Assembly: GCF_022458985.1 (NCBI RefSeq)
Contig: NC_061786.1
Coordinates: forward strand, 4,759,501-4,823,500
Source of the DNA: Mugil cephalus
Lineage: Eukaryota > Chordata > Actinopteri > Mugiliformes > Mugilidae
Reading direction: 5' to 3'
Length of the DNA: 64,000 nt
Shown here: positions 53,477-64,000 of the stretch, one piece after another
Position numbering within the stretch: position 1 is the first letter of the stretch
Layout: each line of letters begins with the position of its first letter
The notes under the pieces: model-generated
The model's input: only the letters and a program-made list of their open reading frames with translations
Database searches by the model: none
Told to the model about the DNA's origin: nothing
Made by a program: the position numbers and the translations under genes

Positions 53477-54744
53477 GTAGAGACGCATATAAATGCGCTG
53501 CCCGGCTGGTTACCAAGTGAGAAAAATACATTTGCAGGCTGCATTGAATGCAACCGAAGTATACAGAGGTCTATTGTATTTAAACATTTTCCAGGGTCAC
53601 ATTTACAATCAGCTGTCACTTTAAACTCGCTAATGTACACTGTGCACACTTGCGTGAAATCTTTTAACAGGAAAATCAGCCTTTTAGATATGAACCGTAC
53701 GTTCTCCAAGAAGGGGGTAACACTAAAATTCCAGAAAGTCTGATTAACTTTAAGACTGTATCATTAATAACCTCCCCTGGTAAAGCTGGGCACTTTACAG
53801 TTCCATCACTGAGTTTCTTTTTTGACACACTGTGCATGAATGGAAAGTCCTGAAAGTGCACATGCTCGTTAGCATGTCCCTGCTGAATCACTTAAGGAAA
53901 TGTTGCTCAGCACACCCTCGGTGCTTCAGAGGCACAGGAGTTTCCTCCAAAAGTCAAGTGTTATTGCTATATGATTTCGGTTTGTTTATCACACCGAGGC
54001 AATAAAGAGACAAGCACGGCAGTGGAGTTTCCCCTGTCATTCACCTTGACACACGATATCAAGTTTTTTTTTTTTTTTGAAGATATGCAACACTGGCTTT
54101 GACGTAACAGACATTTTTAATGCAACTACAGCTCCCAAGAGACTGCTGCCATAAACAATATGTGCATTAGGTTTGTGTGCAGCCCCGCCACTAATGCACA
54201 TATAAAATGATTGATTTTGTGACTTCAGTTCCTTGCATGCATTCAGGTCAAAGGTCGCATTCATTTACTATCTGTACTTGACATCCTCCCAGCTATTTGT
54301 AAACAAGCTGAATGATAGTTCTGCAGATTGTGTTTAACTCCCACCGTTTCTGCCACAGCAACTGTACGAAATCGCTTCCTCCATTCTTTGGCTGATAACA
54401 TGGAAGGACTCCAAGTTCTGGCAAAGTGCCGCGATACTTCACAAGGCTGTGACCTATCCCTTTAAAAACAAACGTCAACTCGAACATGATGTTCTGGAGG
54501 CCTGGGGGAAACTCCAGGCTTGTTTTACCTCCCATTGTTCGGTCTGCGTGACCAGTTAGACTGGGAAGCTGAGGCCTCTTCTTCAGCATATTTACTGTCA
54601 CGTTAGCGGCTGCTGAGCAACATATTAGGAAAATACACACACGCGTATGCAAAGTGTGTGTACATTCAGGCATTCAACGTTGTTTACTGCACAACAGCTT
54701 TTAACGTATTGTTGCATCCTGCTTGTGTGTATCAGTTACTGAAG

Positions 54745-55803
54745 CGAGAATGGAAAGATTGTAGAGAGGACAACAAACCATACCAGCCACAGCTACACCC
54801 ACAGTTACACAGCAGCGCATATTGTTGATCACAATCAGCCTCAAAGTTGTGTGTTGTGTTTGAGCTGTAATGAAGCCGATGAATGGAAGGAAAAAGTGTG
54901 CACGACAGTCGCCTCTCCGCTGCAGCGACTTTTACAGTTTTTATATGGTGCTGGTTAAAAGTATTCGCGTCCCTCACAAGTTTCTACGCTGCTGCAAAAA
55001 ATTACCCAAAACATCGTCGAATTTCCACACTAGTCCTGAAAGTAGACAAAGAGAACCAAATCAAACTTATTATTTTTTTACTTGTGCATGTATTTATTCA
55101 AGAATATTAATATATAAATACTTGTGAACTTTTGGTTACAGCGAAGCAACTAAAAGCTGCACGTACATTGACTAATGTTAATGTTCATGAATCCGCCATC
55201 AGGAAGAAAAAAAGAAAACAACCACAGTGTTCACGGTAGAGTGGCAACGACAAAGCCACTGCTCTCCAAAAAGAGCCTTTCTGCCCCTCTGCAGTTTGCT
55301 CAGCCTCATGTGGATGAAATTTCCCCCTAGTTTCTGTAGATGGCTGATCAGCAGTTAGCGGAAACATTAAGTTGCTGCTGTCCTGCACATGGGGGTCACA
55401 TATTGAAAACAAGGGTTCACGTACTTTAGCAACTCACAGATATGTACAAATGATTAATATGCACACAAATATGTGTACAAGTAAAAAAAAAATATCAAGT
55501 TTCATTTGTTTGAGGACTAGTGTGAAAATCTACATTGATGTTTTGAGTAATTTTTTAAAATTTTTTCGCAGCAAAGTAGAAACTTATGAAGGCCGCGAAT
55601 ACTTTCAAGCAGCACTGTATAAAACTCCCTTTGTTTTTGTTGCCGTGTCGCGCACGCTTCTTTCCTCCATTCATCTGCTTCTATACAGCTCACGCACAAC
55701 CTTCAGGGCTGATTGCGATCAACAATGTGTTTTAGCTGTGTAACTGTGGGTGTGACCGCGGCTCATATGGTCTGTTGTATTCTCTACAATCTTTCCATTC
55801 TCG
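54745..55803. mobile_element. Large imperfect palindrome, foldback-like or nested MITE, 1,059 bp
   Basis: The left arm 54,745-55,038 is an imperfect inverted copy of the right arm 55,513-55,803. The outermost CGAGAATGGAAAGATTGTAG is perfectly inverted at the right end. Inside the arms, GGTGCTGGTTAAAAGTATTC pairs with a right-hand copy, and CACACTAGTCCT pairs with AGGACTAGTGTG. The 470-bp centre has no coding capacity. The internal TCCTGAAAGTAGACAAAGAG is shared with the MITE at 18,668-19,290, which links it to that family. Confidence 0.8.
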
Positions 55804-55973
55804 TATAAGTATGCAAGCACAAAATGTTTGCTTCTTTCTTTGGTTCCTGTTTCTCTAGATAATTCGGAGGTGCAAAAACCCTCAGACCCTCAAACCCTTT
55901 GTGCAATGTGCGAAACAGACACTACTGCCACCTTATGTGTCTTTGAAGATTCTCAGACATCCAGGTCATAGTT

Positions 55974-55974
55974 G

Positions 55975-56024
<50 letters not shown>

Positions 56025-56033
56025 TAATAATAC
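55974..56033. repeat. (AAT)n microsatellite
   Basis: About 20 trinucleotide units with one AAATAA interruption near 56,020. Confidence 0.93.
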
Positions 56034-57849
56034 ATGTCCAGAAACTGCAAGGTGTGAACAAGGATGAAACTTCCATCTGTCTTTGGCTAAAGAGTGTATG
56101 TTGTTGTCCTCAGTAGACTGTCCCTTGTCCGTCAGGTGTTGGTGAACCGCTCACTGAGTGCTAACCTCGAGATGTCCTAAAGGGTATTTTGTTCTTCCAG
56201 GTTTCATATAAGACCATACAGAGGAGTCAAACTGATAAAGTGTCAATGCTGCAGACGTGATTGGACTGACTGTAACCAATTCATTTTGACTGGAAATCTG
56301 TCAAATGAAACCAGTGCGGCTCTGCTGCCTGGAAGTCAGGGGGCATGGTCGCATCATCTGACAAGAAATCCTGAAACAGCTGACACTTAAAACAGTACAG
56401 ACTCGAAATTCCAACATGCCGAAAAGGCTTGAGATATGTTAGCAGCATCCCCTAGGGACCTGAAAGGAAGTAAATAGAGATGGATTTCTACATGCAGTCG
56501 GTACTTTCAGTGTGTTTTTTTTTAGGCTTTTTTTAAACGTAACCCAGCCATGAGCGCTTGCCCATATTGAGAGATTGTGGAAAACTTGGGGAAAGAAATG
56601 TGAGATGGCGCTATCAATTATCTGCTCCGTTTTGATGGGATTTCTGACATTGTGACCGTGGAAGGTGTTACTTTACTGCATATCCCTGCTGTTTAACAAG
56701 CCGTGGTACATTTAATTGGCAGTAAAGCACATTTGTAAACTGGACACATGAGTGATTGGTATCGCGTGTGGCATGTACTCGTATACTCTGGAGTGGAGTG
56801 GTGCTGGAATAAAGTACGGGAAAGGACAGCTGAACGAATGGCACATGTTTTGCTTGGCCTCCTAATCTTACACCTTGGTGTTTCCCCGCGTTACAGTAAA
56901 GATAATAAAAAGCCCACCGATCACACAAGAGAAAACGTGGATCAGTAGTGGAAGTGCTGAAATAACAGGAACAAATCCAGCAGTTCCTGGCATGCAGTTT
57001 TGCCTGGTTGTTGTTGTCTTTATACACGATTAGTCTACGCTCCTCTAAATTCTGTGCATTGCTGGTTCTACGAAAGCTGCCAGGAGATTTATTAGTTTTA
57101 TTGTCGCTTTGTGATTGCATCTCAAAAAGAAACTGTGGTTCATAGCTGGTTCTGAAGGTGTGGAAAGGTCAACTATGTGAAGTATGCGCGCTCTGCCCTT
57201 TAGAATAATCACCGCTGTCACCTGAAATGTGTGACTGTCTGCACCCCTGCCTGTACAGTATCTGTGGGAATCCCTGGGGCTGCAGACATGAGAGGACATG
57301 TACAACACAGAGTGACTCATCATGAATCACTGAAACAACCGTGCAGTGATATGGTAAAATGGTCAAAGTGAATAGTGACTCATCAAATCACATTGTGGAC
57401 TTGTTAAGGCTGAGATCATGTCGTGAAAAGTGCTGTGAAGAAAGGAAGAAAGAAAAACACGCATGGTTTCATTGTGTTCACCTGCTCCTTCACCTGCTTC
57501 CCTTTTTTCTTCATTTCCTGCTCCATGTACCGGACTGCACACGGACGCGTTCTTATTTGGCCGGCTTTCCTCTGTTTTTACTGGAAGATTTTACAGTAAC
57601 AAGCCGTAAACGCACTGTTGTTGTTGTTTCAGTTCACTCCCATAAAACTGAACACGGAAAAGTTAGATTTTATGCACAAGACATAAGATGACATGCAACA
57701 TTATAGATTCAAATGCCTAAAAGTGTAAAAATATTAAAATGAGTATTATCTCAACCTGCTACAACACTAATATACAGCATATGAAGCTACATTTAGCATT
57801 TTATGAGGCCTCTTATTTTTAACACACTGCTTGCTCAGTCTTTAAGTGG

Positions 57850-58140
57850 TTCATAAATGTCCAGTCATGTTGAGGTCAGGTGACAGTGGAGGAAAGTCCA
57901 TGACAGTCCACACTACCTGGTTTTATTGGTATGGTTTTCAAATAGTTCTCCAAAATTTTGAGGTGTGTTTTTGTACTCGCAATTCTTCCTAGGAGCATGC
58001 CTCTGAGAGATGGAGTGCAGTTCTCTGCGGTCAGAGTGGAGTTGATTTGCTGGAAGTGTACAACTCCAGAACAGCAACACATCTCCAGAGGTGAAAATTG
58101 ACTGTAATCAGCATTTTGCCCCCTGCTTATATCCTTACAT
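57850..58140 (-). pseudogene. Possible Tc1/mariner transposase fragment
   Basis: On the minus strand near 57,860-57,900 the sequence reads like the closing DDE segment (FPPLSPDLN, compare the family [12 protein letters not shown]). Upstream frames are incoherent and no terminal repeats were found. The call is tentative. Confidence 0.35.
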
Positions 58141-60232
58141 ACAGTCCATTCATCTGTTGCAGCCAAAAATTTCTAAATGTTATTCATCAGGCAGTTTTGT
58201 TTTGCATGTAAGGCTGCTGTGTCTTAGTCCTGTAAGCTGTACTGATGTATTAGCCTTCCGTGGTTCCTTTCGGTCTTCCTGATTGCGATTTGGACAATGT
58301 TTTAGAGCTACACAAACACTGCCCCCTTAGAGACCTTCACTCTATTCATGATTTGCTCTGAATAAATATTTAACCTCTGACACATTCTATGTGTCCGTAC
58401 ATAAAATGCTTAGTGAGCAATGTCCTGCTGGAAACTGGAGACGCTGCTGTTGACATATTTGATGACTGGTGAATTTACACCAGCTTGAATGATGACAACA
58501 GATTGTGCTTAATCTTTCTTATTCGATTATTCTCAGGTTTATCTGAAACAATGACAGGTTTTCTTCTATATGGTCTGCAGCTTTGTGACCCCATGTATAT
58601 AAAAGCTATATAAAAACGCACACTTACTGCATTTACTAAATGAGAGCGTCAAGCATTGAATATGTACACGCACAATACATTTCCCGCTTGCTCGCTTGTT
58701 TTCTGTGTGTAGTCAGTGTTATTAACTCATTTGTTTATGTTCCTCAGTGTTGCTGACTCTGCTTTAATGACCTGTGGAGTTTCTAGTCAGCAGCCCAGAC
58801 TTCCCCTTTTTCTTTTTTTTTTTTTTTCCATTCCTTGTATTTCACCACATTTTAAATTGGGAAACTTGCTGATGACCTTGCAGAGCATCACGAACCAGTT
58901 CCCTGTCATCCAGGATTGCAGATAACAAGCGACCATAGAAATCACGTCTAATCCAGCGTCCCACTGGGTCAGTAGGGTGTAAGCTGATCTCACCCGATCT
59001 GTTGAGCACAGCTAGATGCACCGTCAGAAAGAGTGACAAAAAGAGCAGCTACAGGTGGGTCACCGGGAGGAATCAGTCGGTGGAGACACCTTCCCGTCGT
59101 TGCAGGGGAGATCTCTATCAGCAGGGGGAAATAGAAGGCTGACAAACAGGATTTTCTTGTACATTCCGCCCTTACATACCTTGAATTGTCTTGCTAGAGA
59201 AATCTTATCGGCAACATATTAGGACGTTATATCCATATCCATAAATATACTGTATATTTACAGAGCTAATGATTTTTTATTTTATTTTTTTTAATTATTA
59301 TTTTCTGCATTGTAGATTTACACTGGATACATCAAAACTATGAAGGAACATATGGGGACTTGTGCAGCAAAACGAGAGTTAAACAAATCACTGTTTTGTG
59401 TTTTAGATTCTCCAAAGCAGCCACTCTTAGCACACGCTAAGCATTTTCTCAATCGGCTAATACTTACAAGGTCAAGAAACGGCCTTCTTGTTGTACCATT
59501 TGTCCTTCTAAGCCGTTCCCACCAAAAAGCTCCTACCGTAAAACTCGGCCATGATGACTTGAACCACTAGATGGCGACAGATGACCACTTTACTGAGAGG
59601 TGACGGGTATCAAAATGATGCCAAGACCACAGCTAAAACAAAGGCGATTCCACATGTTTTTGTTGCTGTCGTTGTTGTTGTTGTTTTCTGTTTTGTTGTT
59701 TTCTTAAGGAACAGGATCAAAAACAAACTCCTCTGATTGTAAGTGAGGATCAAGTCGTCAACAGACCCTAGTCATGTGAGTTTCAGTTGGACATCGTCCA
59801 TATACGGTCCTAATAAAACCTAAACTACAGACTAGTAGTTTAGAGCGGAAGAAGCTGCTTGGATGAGTGGTCCTCGGGAAGTTTTATTATTTTTACGGAT
59901 GTACCAAGACCCATAACTGAGAATCTTCTTACACATTGATGATTACTGTCTCTTAAGAGCAGAACATTATTTAATCAGAACGGACTCATGCATGATTGTG
60001 TTTCTTTATAATTATTTAATTGGTAGAACGGAATTTAAATAATTTGGCCAACAAGCACAAGATAAGATATTCACTGGTGTCATGCACTGCTTGTTTTGGA
60101 GCCTGTTGTAATAAGTTCAATGCAGTCGAGAGAGACTCTTTGTAAACTGGCTTTATTAGGCACAAATAAGACTTTGGCTACTGTACAATGTATATTTAAA
60201 GAATCATTTCATACTTGTCTTTTTTTTAAATT

Positions 60233-60262
60233 TTATTTATTTATTTATTTATTTATTTATTT
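60233..60262. repeat. (TTTA)n microsatellite
   Basis: About seven to eight TTTA units followed by a T-rich tract. Confidence 0.85.
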
Positions 60263-60739
60263 TTTAAAATAAGATTTAAATGACTGTGTCTGTGTAAGGA
60301 GTGTGAATTTGAGATGTAACGGAAACAATTCACTAAAACCAGTTTCGGTCAAAGGGATGCGGCATCTGTCTCACGGTCTGTCATTCTGAGAGATAATAAG
60401 TGCCTTTAACCCAGCGCAGATGATTTGTTTTGTATCACAGTTTAAACCAGTGTAGCATTGTTTAATGGTATGATTATTTATTCTATCTTATTTTATTTTA
60501 TCTCACAACAGCAACCAGCAGAGCCCAGACGCCTCGCAGCCAACTGAGTCTGTTTGTGAGATTTAAATGCGTTGTGGAGTTTTTAGGTATCATTGAAGAC
60601 AATCTATCACCGTCATTATGAAGGCCTTCCAGTGGCTACATTACAATATAGTGTTCACGACAGGAGGTTAAACCTGTTCCTCACATTTAGACATAAAGTG
60701 AAATCCTGACATGTAAACTACAGGGCTGCTAATAAGGTA

Positions 60740-60762
60740 CAGACAGACAGACAGACAGACAG
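60740..60762. repeat. (CAGA)n microsatellite
   Basis: Five to six CAGA units. A CA-rich tract lies shortly after, at about 60,893-60,930. Confidence 0.85.
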
Positions 60763-61509
60763 CCGGATCAGCTGTATAATGCTGCAGTACTTAAAGGCTT
60801 GAGACTGAGAAGCACAGATCAATAGAGTCATTTTCAGCAGTCGGGAGGATTATCCACTTCACTACCCACTGATGCGATGCAAACTAAAGGCACACACACA
60901 CAGACACACACACACACGCACACACAACATACACACTCTTCATGTCCTCCAGCCAGCAGCCTCCTCAGACTGACTGTGGATCTATATTTTTACAGATTGA
61001 CTGAGAGCATTTACCCTGTTTTTAAACTACTGAAAGCTGCCGGCTCCATCCTGTCCTTCCCTACATCAGATATTTTTTTTTATTTCATCCGTATTGCAGG
61101 GTTCAAGCGCATCAGCCCATTCTTTTGCTTCTTGATGTGATTTCCAGACGTTACCATACGATATGCATCAACTGGCGGGTAAATGAAAGATTCTCGTATT
61201 CAGTCTTCTTGCAACTAAAAACACATGCCCATAAAAGCTCCATAGGGCACTGCGGGAAGGGCAGGCGAATGAACTGCACAAATAATGTGCAGTGACGATA
61301 TAAAAAGAGGGTTAACTATGCTCAAAGACTGATTTCAACCAAGCAGAAAACCAACAATATGAACTAAATGTAATTATTCATAATAATAAAGTGTATTTAA
61401 AGCATTACTCGGCTGGTGCAAAACCTGCATTATCATTCTAAAGGGGTGGTTGCTGATATTATTTTTTTATGTTCTGATTATAGATGCAATAGGTCAAATT
61501 TGTTATATC

Positions 61510-61519
<10 letters not shown>

Positions 61520-61540
<21 letters not shown>

Positions 61541-61542
61541 AA
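61520..61542. repeat. Poly-A tract
   Basis: An uninterrupted run of about 23 A. No upstream retroposon body was recognised. Confidence 0.85.
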
Positions 61543-62598
61543 GCCAGCGTCTGCTTAGGGACAAAAGTTCATAAATATATTAAAACAAGTCGTAATTGCA
61601 ATAGTCACGTCCTGACAGTTCAAAATAAAATATTTTCATATTTTTACGTTGGTTCCTCGGAGCATTTTCGCTGTCCTCTGGTGGAAACTGTCTCCCAAAC
61701 GATAAAACGTGTCTGAACTGAGTGGCGACAGACAAACGGAGGCCCCTCCTGAACTGTTTCAATCGTTGGGGTCATAAAGTCTGAACCTGGGCCAAGGTTC
61801 CTCTCAGTGGGAGACATTAGATGACAATTACAGTGAAAAACAACCAAGCTAAAGAATCTGGGAGCTTAATTAGATTTTAGAGATGGACCCTCCTCCACCC
61901 ATCCCATCTCTATTCTCATGTCTATTCCCCAGGCGACCCCTCATCAAGCCAGCAGTCAGACCCTCGAGCTCGTTCTCACGCTTATCCGCCTTGATTGATT
62001 TCCAGGAAGCGAAGCCGGCTGGCTGGAGCAGTACTGGCCGAGTTGCATGAGCTCCTGGCCCGCACAGAGGGGCCTCAGCCCGGGGGGAGAGGACGGACGG
62101 GCGGGTGGGTGGGTGGATGGATGGATGGATGAATCTCCCTCCGATCTCTTATCAGCAAGAGCAGCTTCTAAGGGGAGGGCTGTTGTGAATAGTCCCCCAA
62201 ACACACACACCAGATCACAATCTCTCTCTCTCTTCTTGTCCACTCTTTCTCTGCCTTGCCCTTCTGTTCTGCTGGGGAGATAACACACACACACACACAC
62301 ACACGGAGGGAAATCTATGCCCGAGGTATTCTCACCAGTAAGACCGATTATCAGACACTCCAGCGGGACAGAAACGGTCATTAGCAGTCTTAAAGACAAA
62401 TACGATCTGGATCCGAGCCCCCACGGGTGTTGTTCCAAATTACACGTACAAACCTGGTCGGGGTTTCCTCTTGATGTCCATGTGTGCGCAGTCACTTTGA
62501 CGTATATTCACACCAGCCTCTACGAAGAAGGCCTGAAAAAAACACAAACTGAAATCGCACAGAAGCAACAGATTTCAAATCTCGCAAATTGGAATAAC

Positions 62599-62668
<70 letters not shown>
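62599..62668. repeat. (AAT)23 microsatellite
   Basis: About 23 uninterrupted TAA units. Nearby, CA repeats lie at about 62,284-62,305. Confidence 0.95.
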
Positions 62669-62669
<1 letters not shown>

Positions 62670-62994
62670 TCGAATCAAAAATAAGAAAATAAATAATTAA
62701 TAGGAACTATACAAAAACGTCTCAACTACAAAAATAATTGTAGTAGCCTACTATTTATGTTTTAGGAGTGCACTAATAATGGCAATGACCCGGTTTGAGT
62801 TCGGCCGGCGATGTTTGTTTTGTCGTTTTCTTACCATTTACAAAATGATATATAACACATTAGTTGGTTCTTGTATACCTCAAAGAATCCATGGCTGCAT
62901 TACACCCATGGACCACTTTCATTTTATTTTACAGACAGTAATAAAAAAGTGAACCTTTTTACTTTCATGACACGACCATTCAAAAGTCGCTGTG

Positions 62995-63061
62995 TATAGT
63001 ATAGTATAGTATAGTATAGTATAGTATAGTATAGTATAGTATAGTATAGTATAGTATAGTT
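62995..63061. repeat. (ATAGT)n pentanucleotide array, copy 1
   Basis: About 13 perfect ATAGT units, separated by about 180 bp from a second array of the same unit and orientation. Confidence 0.97.
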
Positions 63062-63240
63062 CATACCTTTCGGGTATGTCGAAAATGTTTTTGCTTTTGA
63101 TTTATTTATTTGTCTACTTATTAGTTTACTTGTTCTGTTTTTGGTGTTTCACCGTTTCTCTTCCTCTTTATCTATTTATATATTTTTATTTGTCTCATTA
63201 TTTACACGTTGGAAATAAAGACTATCAATCAGTTAAAGAC

Positions 63241-63311
63241 TATAGTATAGTATAGTATAGTATAGTATAGTATAGTATAGTATAGTATAGTATAGTATAG
63301 TATAGTATAGT
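63241..63311. repeat. (ATAGT)n pentanucleotide array, copy 2
   Basis: About 14 perfect units, the same unit and strand as the array at 62,995. The two arrays bracket an AT-rich 180-bp segment. Confidence 0.97.
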
Positions 63312-63673
63312 TAATTTATTATTGTTAAACCGGCCAACATGATATTGAGATGACTGGGCTATCTGTATCACTTTGTTTGTATAATAAGTTCAATAAATGT
63401 GTTATTTAATTTCAGTTATAATAAATAATAACTAATTTCGTTACTATTTAGCCTGAAATAACGTCATTATCATGGAGAAAGTAACGCTGGTGGACTAAAA
63501 CAAACACGCGCACCATGGACAGCTACGCTCTCTCTCTCGTGCGCTCCTCACACCTGCGCGCGCCTCTCTCTCCATCTCCCTCCACCTCTTCAGAGCTTCT
63601 ACTTCAGAGCGGGACTGAGACGAGAGTTGTACTTCTTTCCGCCCGGTGGTGCCACGCGCCGAAGTCTGCCACA

Positions 63674-64000
63674 ATGCCTCGAGGATTCTTGGTGAAGAGA
63701 ACCCGGCGGGGTTCGGCATTGTACCGCTCACGAAATAACAGCAGCAGCAGCAGCAACAACAACCCCGAAACACATGACGGCGTCAGGAGCAGCGGCGACA
63801 GCCCAAGAGCGGCTAACCCGGGCAGCCACGAGCCGTGCGTCCTCCCGTTCCAACAGCCAGATGGAGAGTTCCCGGGGTCCCGCGAGGAGGCGTGGAGCCC
63901 GCACGTGGAGTCCGCGCTGGAGGCGGAGGCGGACCGGCGCGCGCAGCTACCGGAGCCCGAAGAGCAGGTGAGACAGGTGGACGCCTCGAGTCCTGGTGAT
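63674..64000 (+). CDS. insm2: Insulinoma-associated SNAG-domain zinc-finger protein, N-terminal 109 codons (truncated by window edge)
   Basis: The protein starts MPRGFLVKRTRRGSALYRSR. The first nine residues are the SNAG repressor motif in the form used by INSM1 and INSM2 (GFI1 and SNAI have MPRSF), which recruits LSD1/CoREST-type corepressors. A serine/asparagine run (five AGC then three AAC codons) and a proline/glutamate-rich linker follow. The zinc fingers lie beyond the right edge. The ATG has a good context (gccacaATG) and follows a CpG-rich stretch with the tail of a promoter. INSM2 rather than INSM1 is chosen because INSM2 neighbours NFKBIA in human and because KRT and LYR agree better with INSM2. 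INSM genes are intronless, so the frame is expected to continue past the edge. Confidence 0.8.
   Translation, partial: MPRGFLVKRTRRGSALYRSRNNSSSSSNNNPETHDGVRSSGDSPRAANPGSHEPCVLPFQQPDGEFPGSREEAWSPHVESALEAEADRRAQLPEPEEQVRQVDASSPGD

Larger units (their letters stand above)
53289..63673. other. About 10 kb intergenic desert between nfkbia and insm2
   Basis: No exon chain or RNA gene could be recognised. Listed separately are a long imperfect palindrome (54,745-55,803), AAT, TTTA, CAGA and ATAGT repeats, and a possible transposase fragment near 57,850-58,140. Scattered open frames of up to 179 codons have low-complexity or incoherent translations. Because it separates an inducible gene from a developmental regulator, it may hold cis-regulatory elements, but none can be pinpointed from one sequence. 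Confidence 0.7.

Noticed and set aside
56668-57120. 150-codon minus-strand open frame
   Set aside because: No recognisable family, no splice context, mixed composition. It may be part of an old repeat but shows no transposase or reverse transcriptase motif.
61956-62495. Longest single open frame outside genes (179 codons, minus strand)
   Set aside because: It reads across CA repeats and GGGT/GGAT tracts, with poly-cysteine/valine and proline/serine runs and no domain. It is a by-product of low complexity.
62995-63311. CRISPR-like repeat-spacer pattern
   Set aside because: The units are tandem pentamers without unique spacers, in a vertebrate genome.

Overview
This is a vertebrate nuclear genome segment, almost certainly from a ray-finned (teleost) fish. 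All genes are split by GT-AG introns and encode proteins recognisable as vertebrate orthologues. The non-coding part is full of decayed Tc1/mariner and hAT elements, a fish-type tRNA-derived SINE and long microsatellites. Nothing prokaryotic, viral or CRISPR-like was seen.

Layout, left to right: (1) 1-15,791, minus strand: ttc7b, a scaffold of the plasma-membrane PI4-kinase complex. Its first 17 coding exons are present and its 3' exons lie beyond the left edge. (2) 16,213-18,333, plus: fam177a1, head-to-head with ttc7b. (3) 18,334-22,130: tail-to-tail intergenic stretch with a MITE and a broken Tc1-like transposon. (4) 22,131-27,397, minus: ppp2r3c, a PP2A B'' regulatory subunit (13 exons, 457 aa). 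(5) 28,140-43,835, plus: prorp, the nuclease subunit of mitochondrial RNase P (10 exons, 632 aa), head-to-head with ppp2r3c and carrying transposon-laden introns of 8.3 kb and 4.2 kb. (6) 44,195-47,807, plus: psma6, proteasome alpha-1 (7 exons, 246 aa). (7) 50,453-53,288, minus: nfkbia, IkappaB-alpha (6 exons, 318 aa), with kappaB-like sites upstream, in intron 1 and downstream. (8) 53,289-63,673: about 10 kb without a recognisable gene, holding a large imperfect palindrome and several long simple repeats. (9) 63,674 to the right edge, plus: the start of a SNAG-domain zinc-finger gene, best called insm2.

From knowledge of the human genome, the block fam177a1-ppp2r3c-prorp-psma6-nfkbia-insm2 has the order and relative orientation of human 14q13. 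ttc7b is at 14q32 in human, so the ttc7b/fam177a1 junction is a rearrangement relative to human. The genes are functionally unrelated. Two pairs share short head-to-head promoter intervals.

Exon boundaries were set by hand from reading frame, splice signals and remembered vertebrate proteins. No alignment was run. I found no convincing novel biological system. The most unusual items are the palindromic element at 54,745-55,803, a hAT-type MITE with a perfect 8-bp target duplication, a prorp 3' splice site whose pyrimidine tract is replaced by a TG repeat, and the kappaB-like sites around nfkbia.
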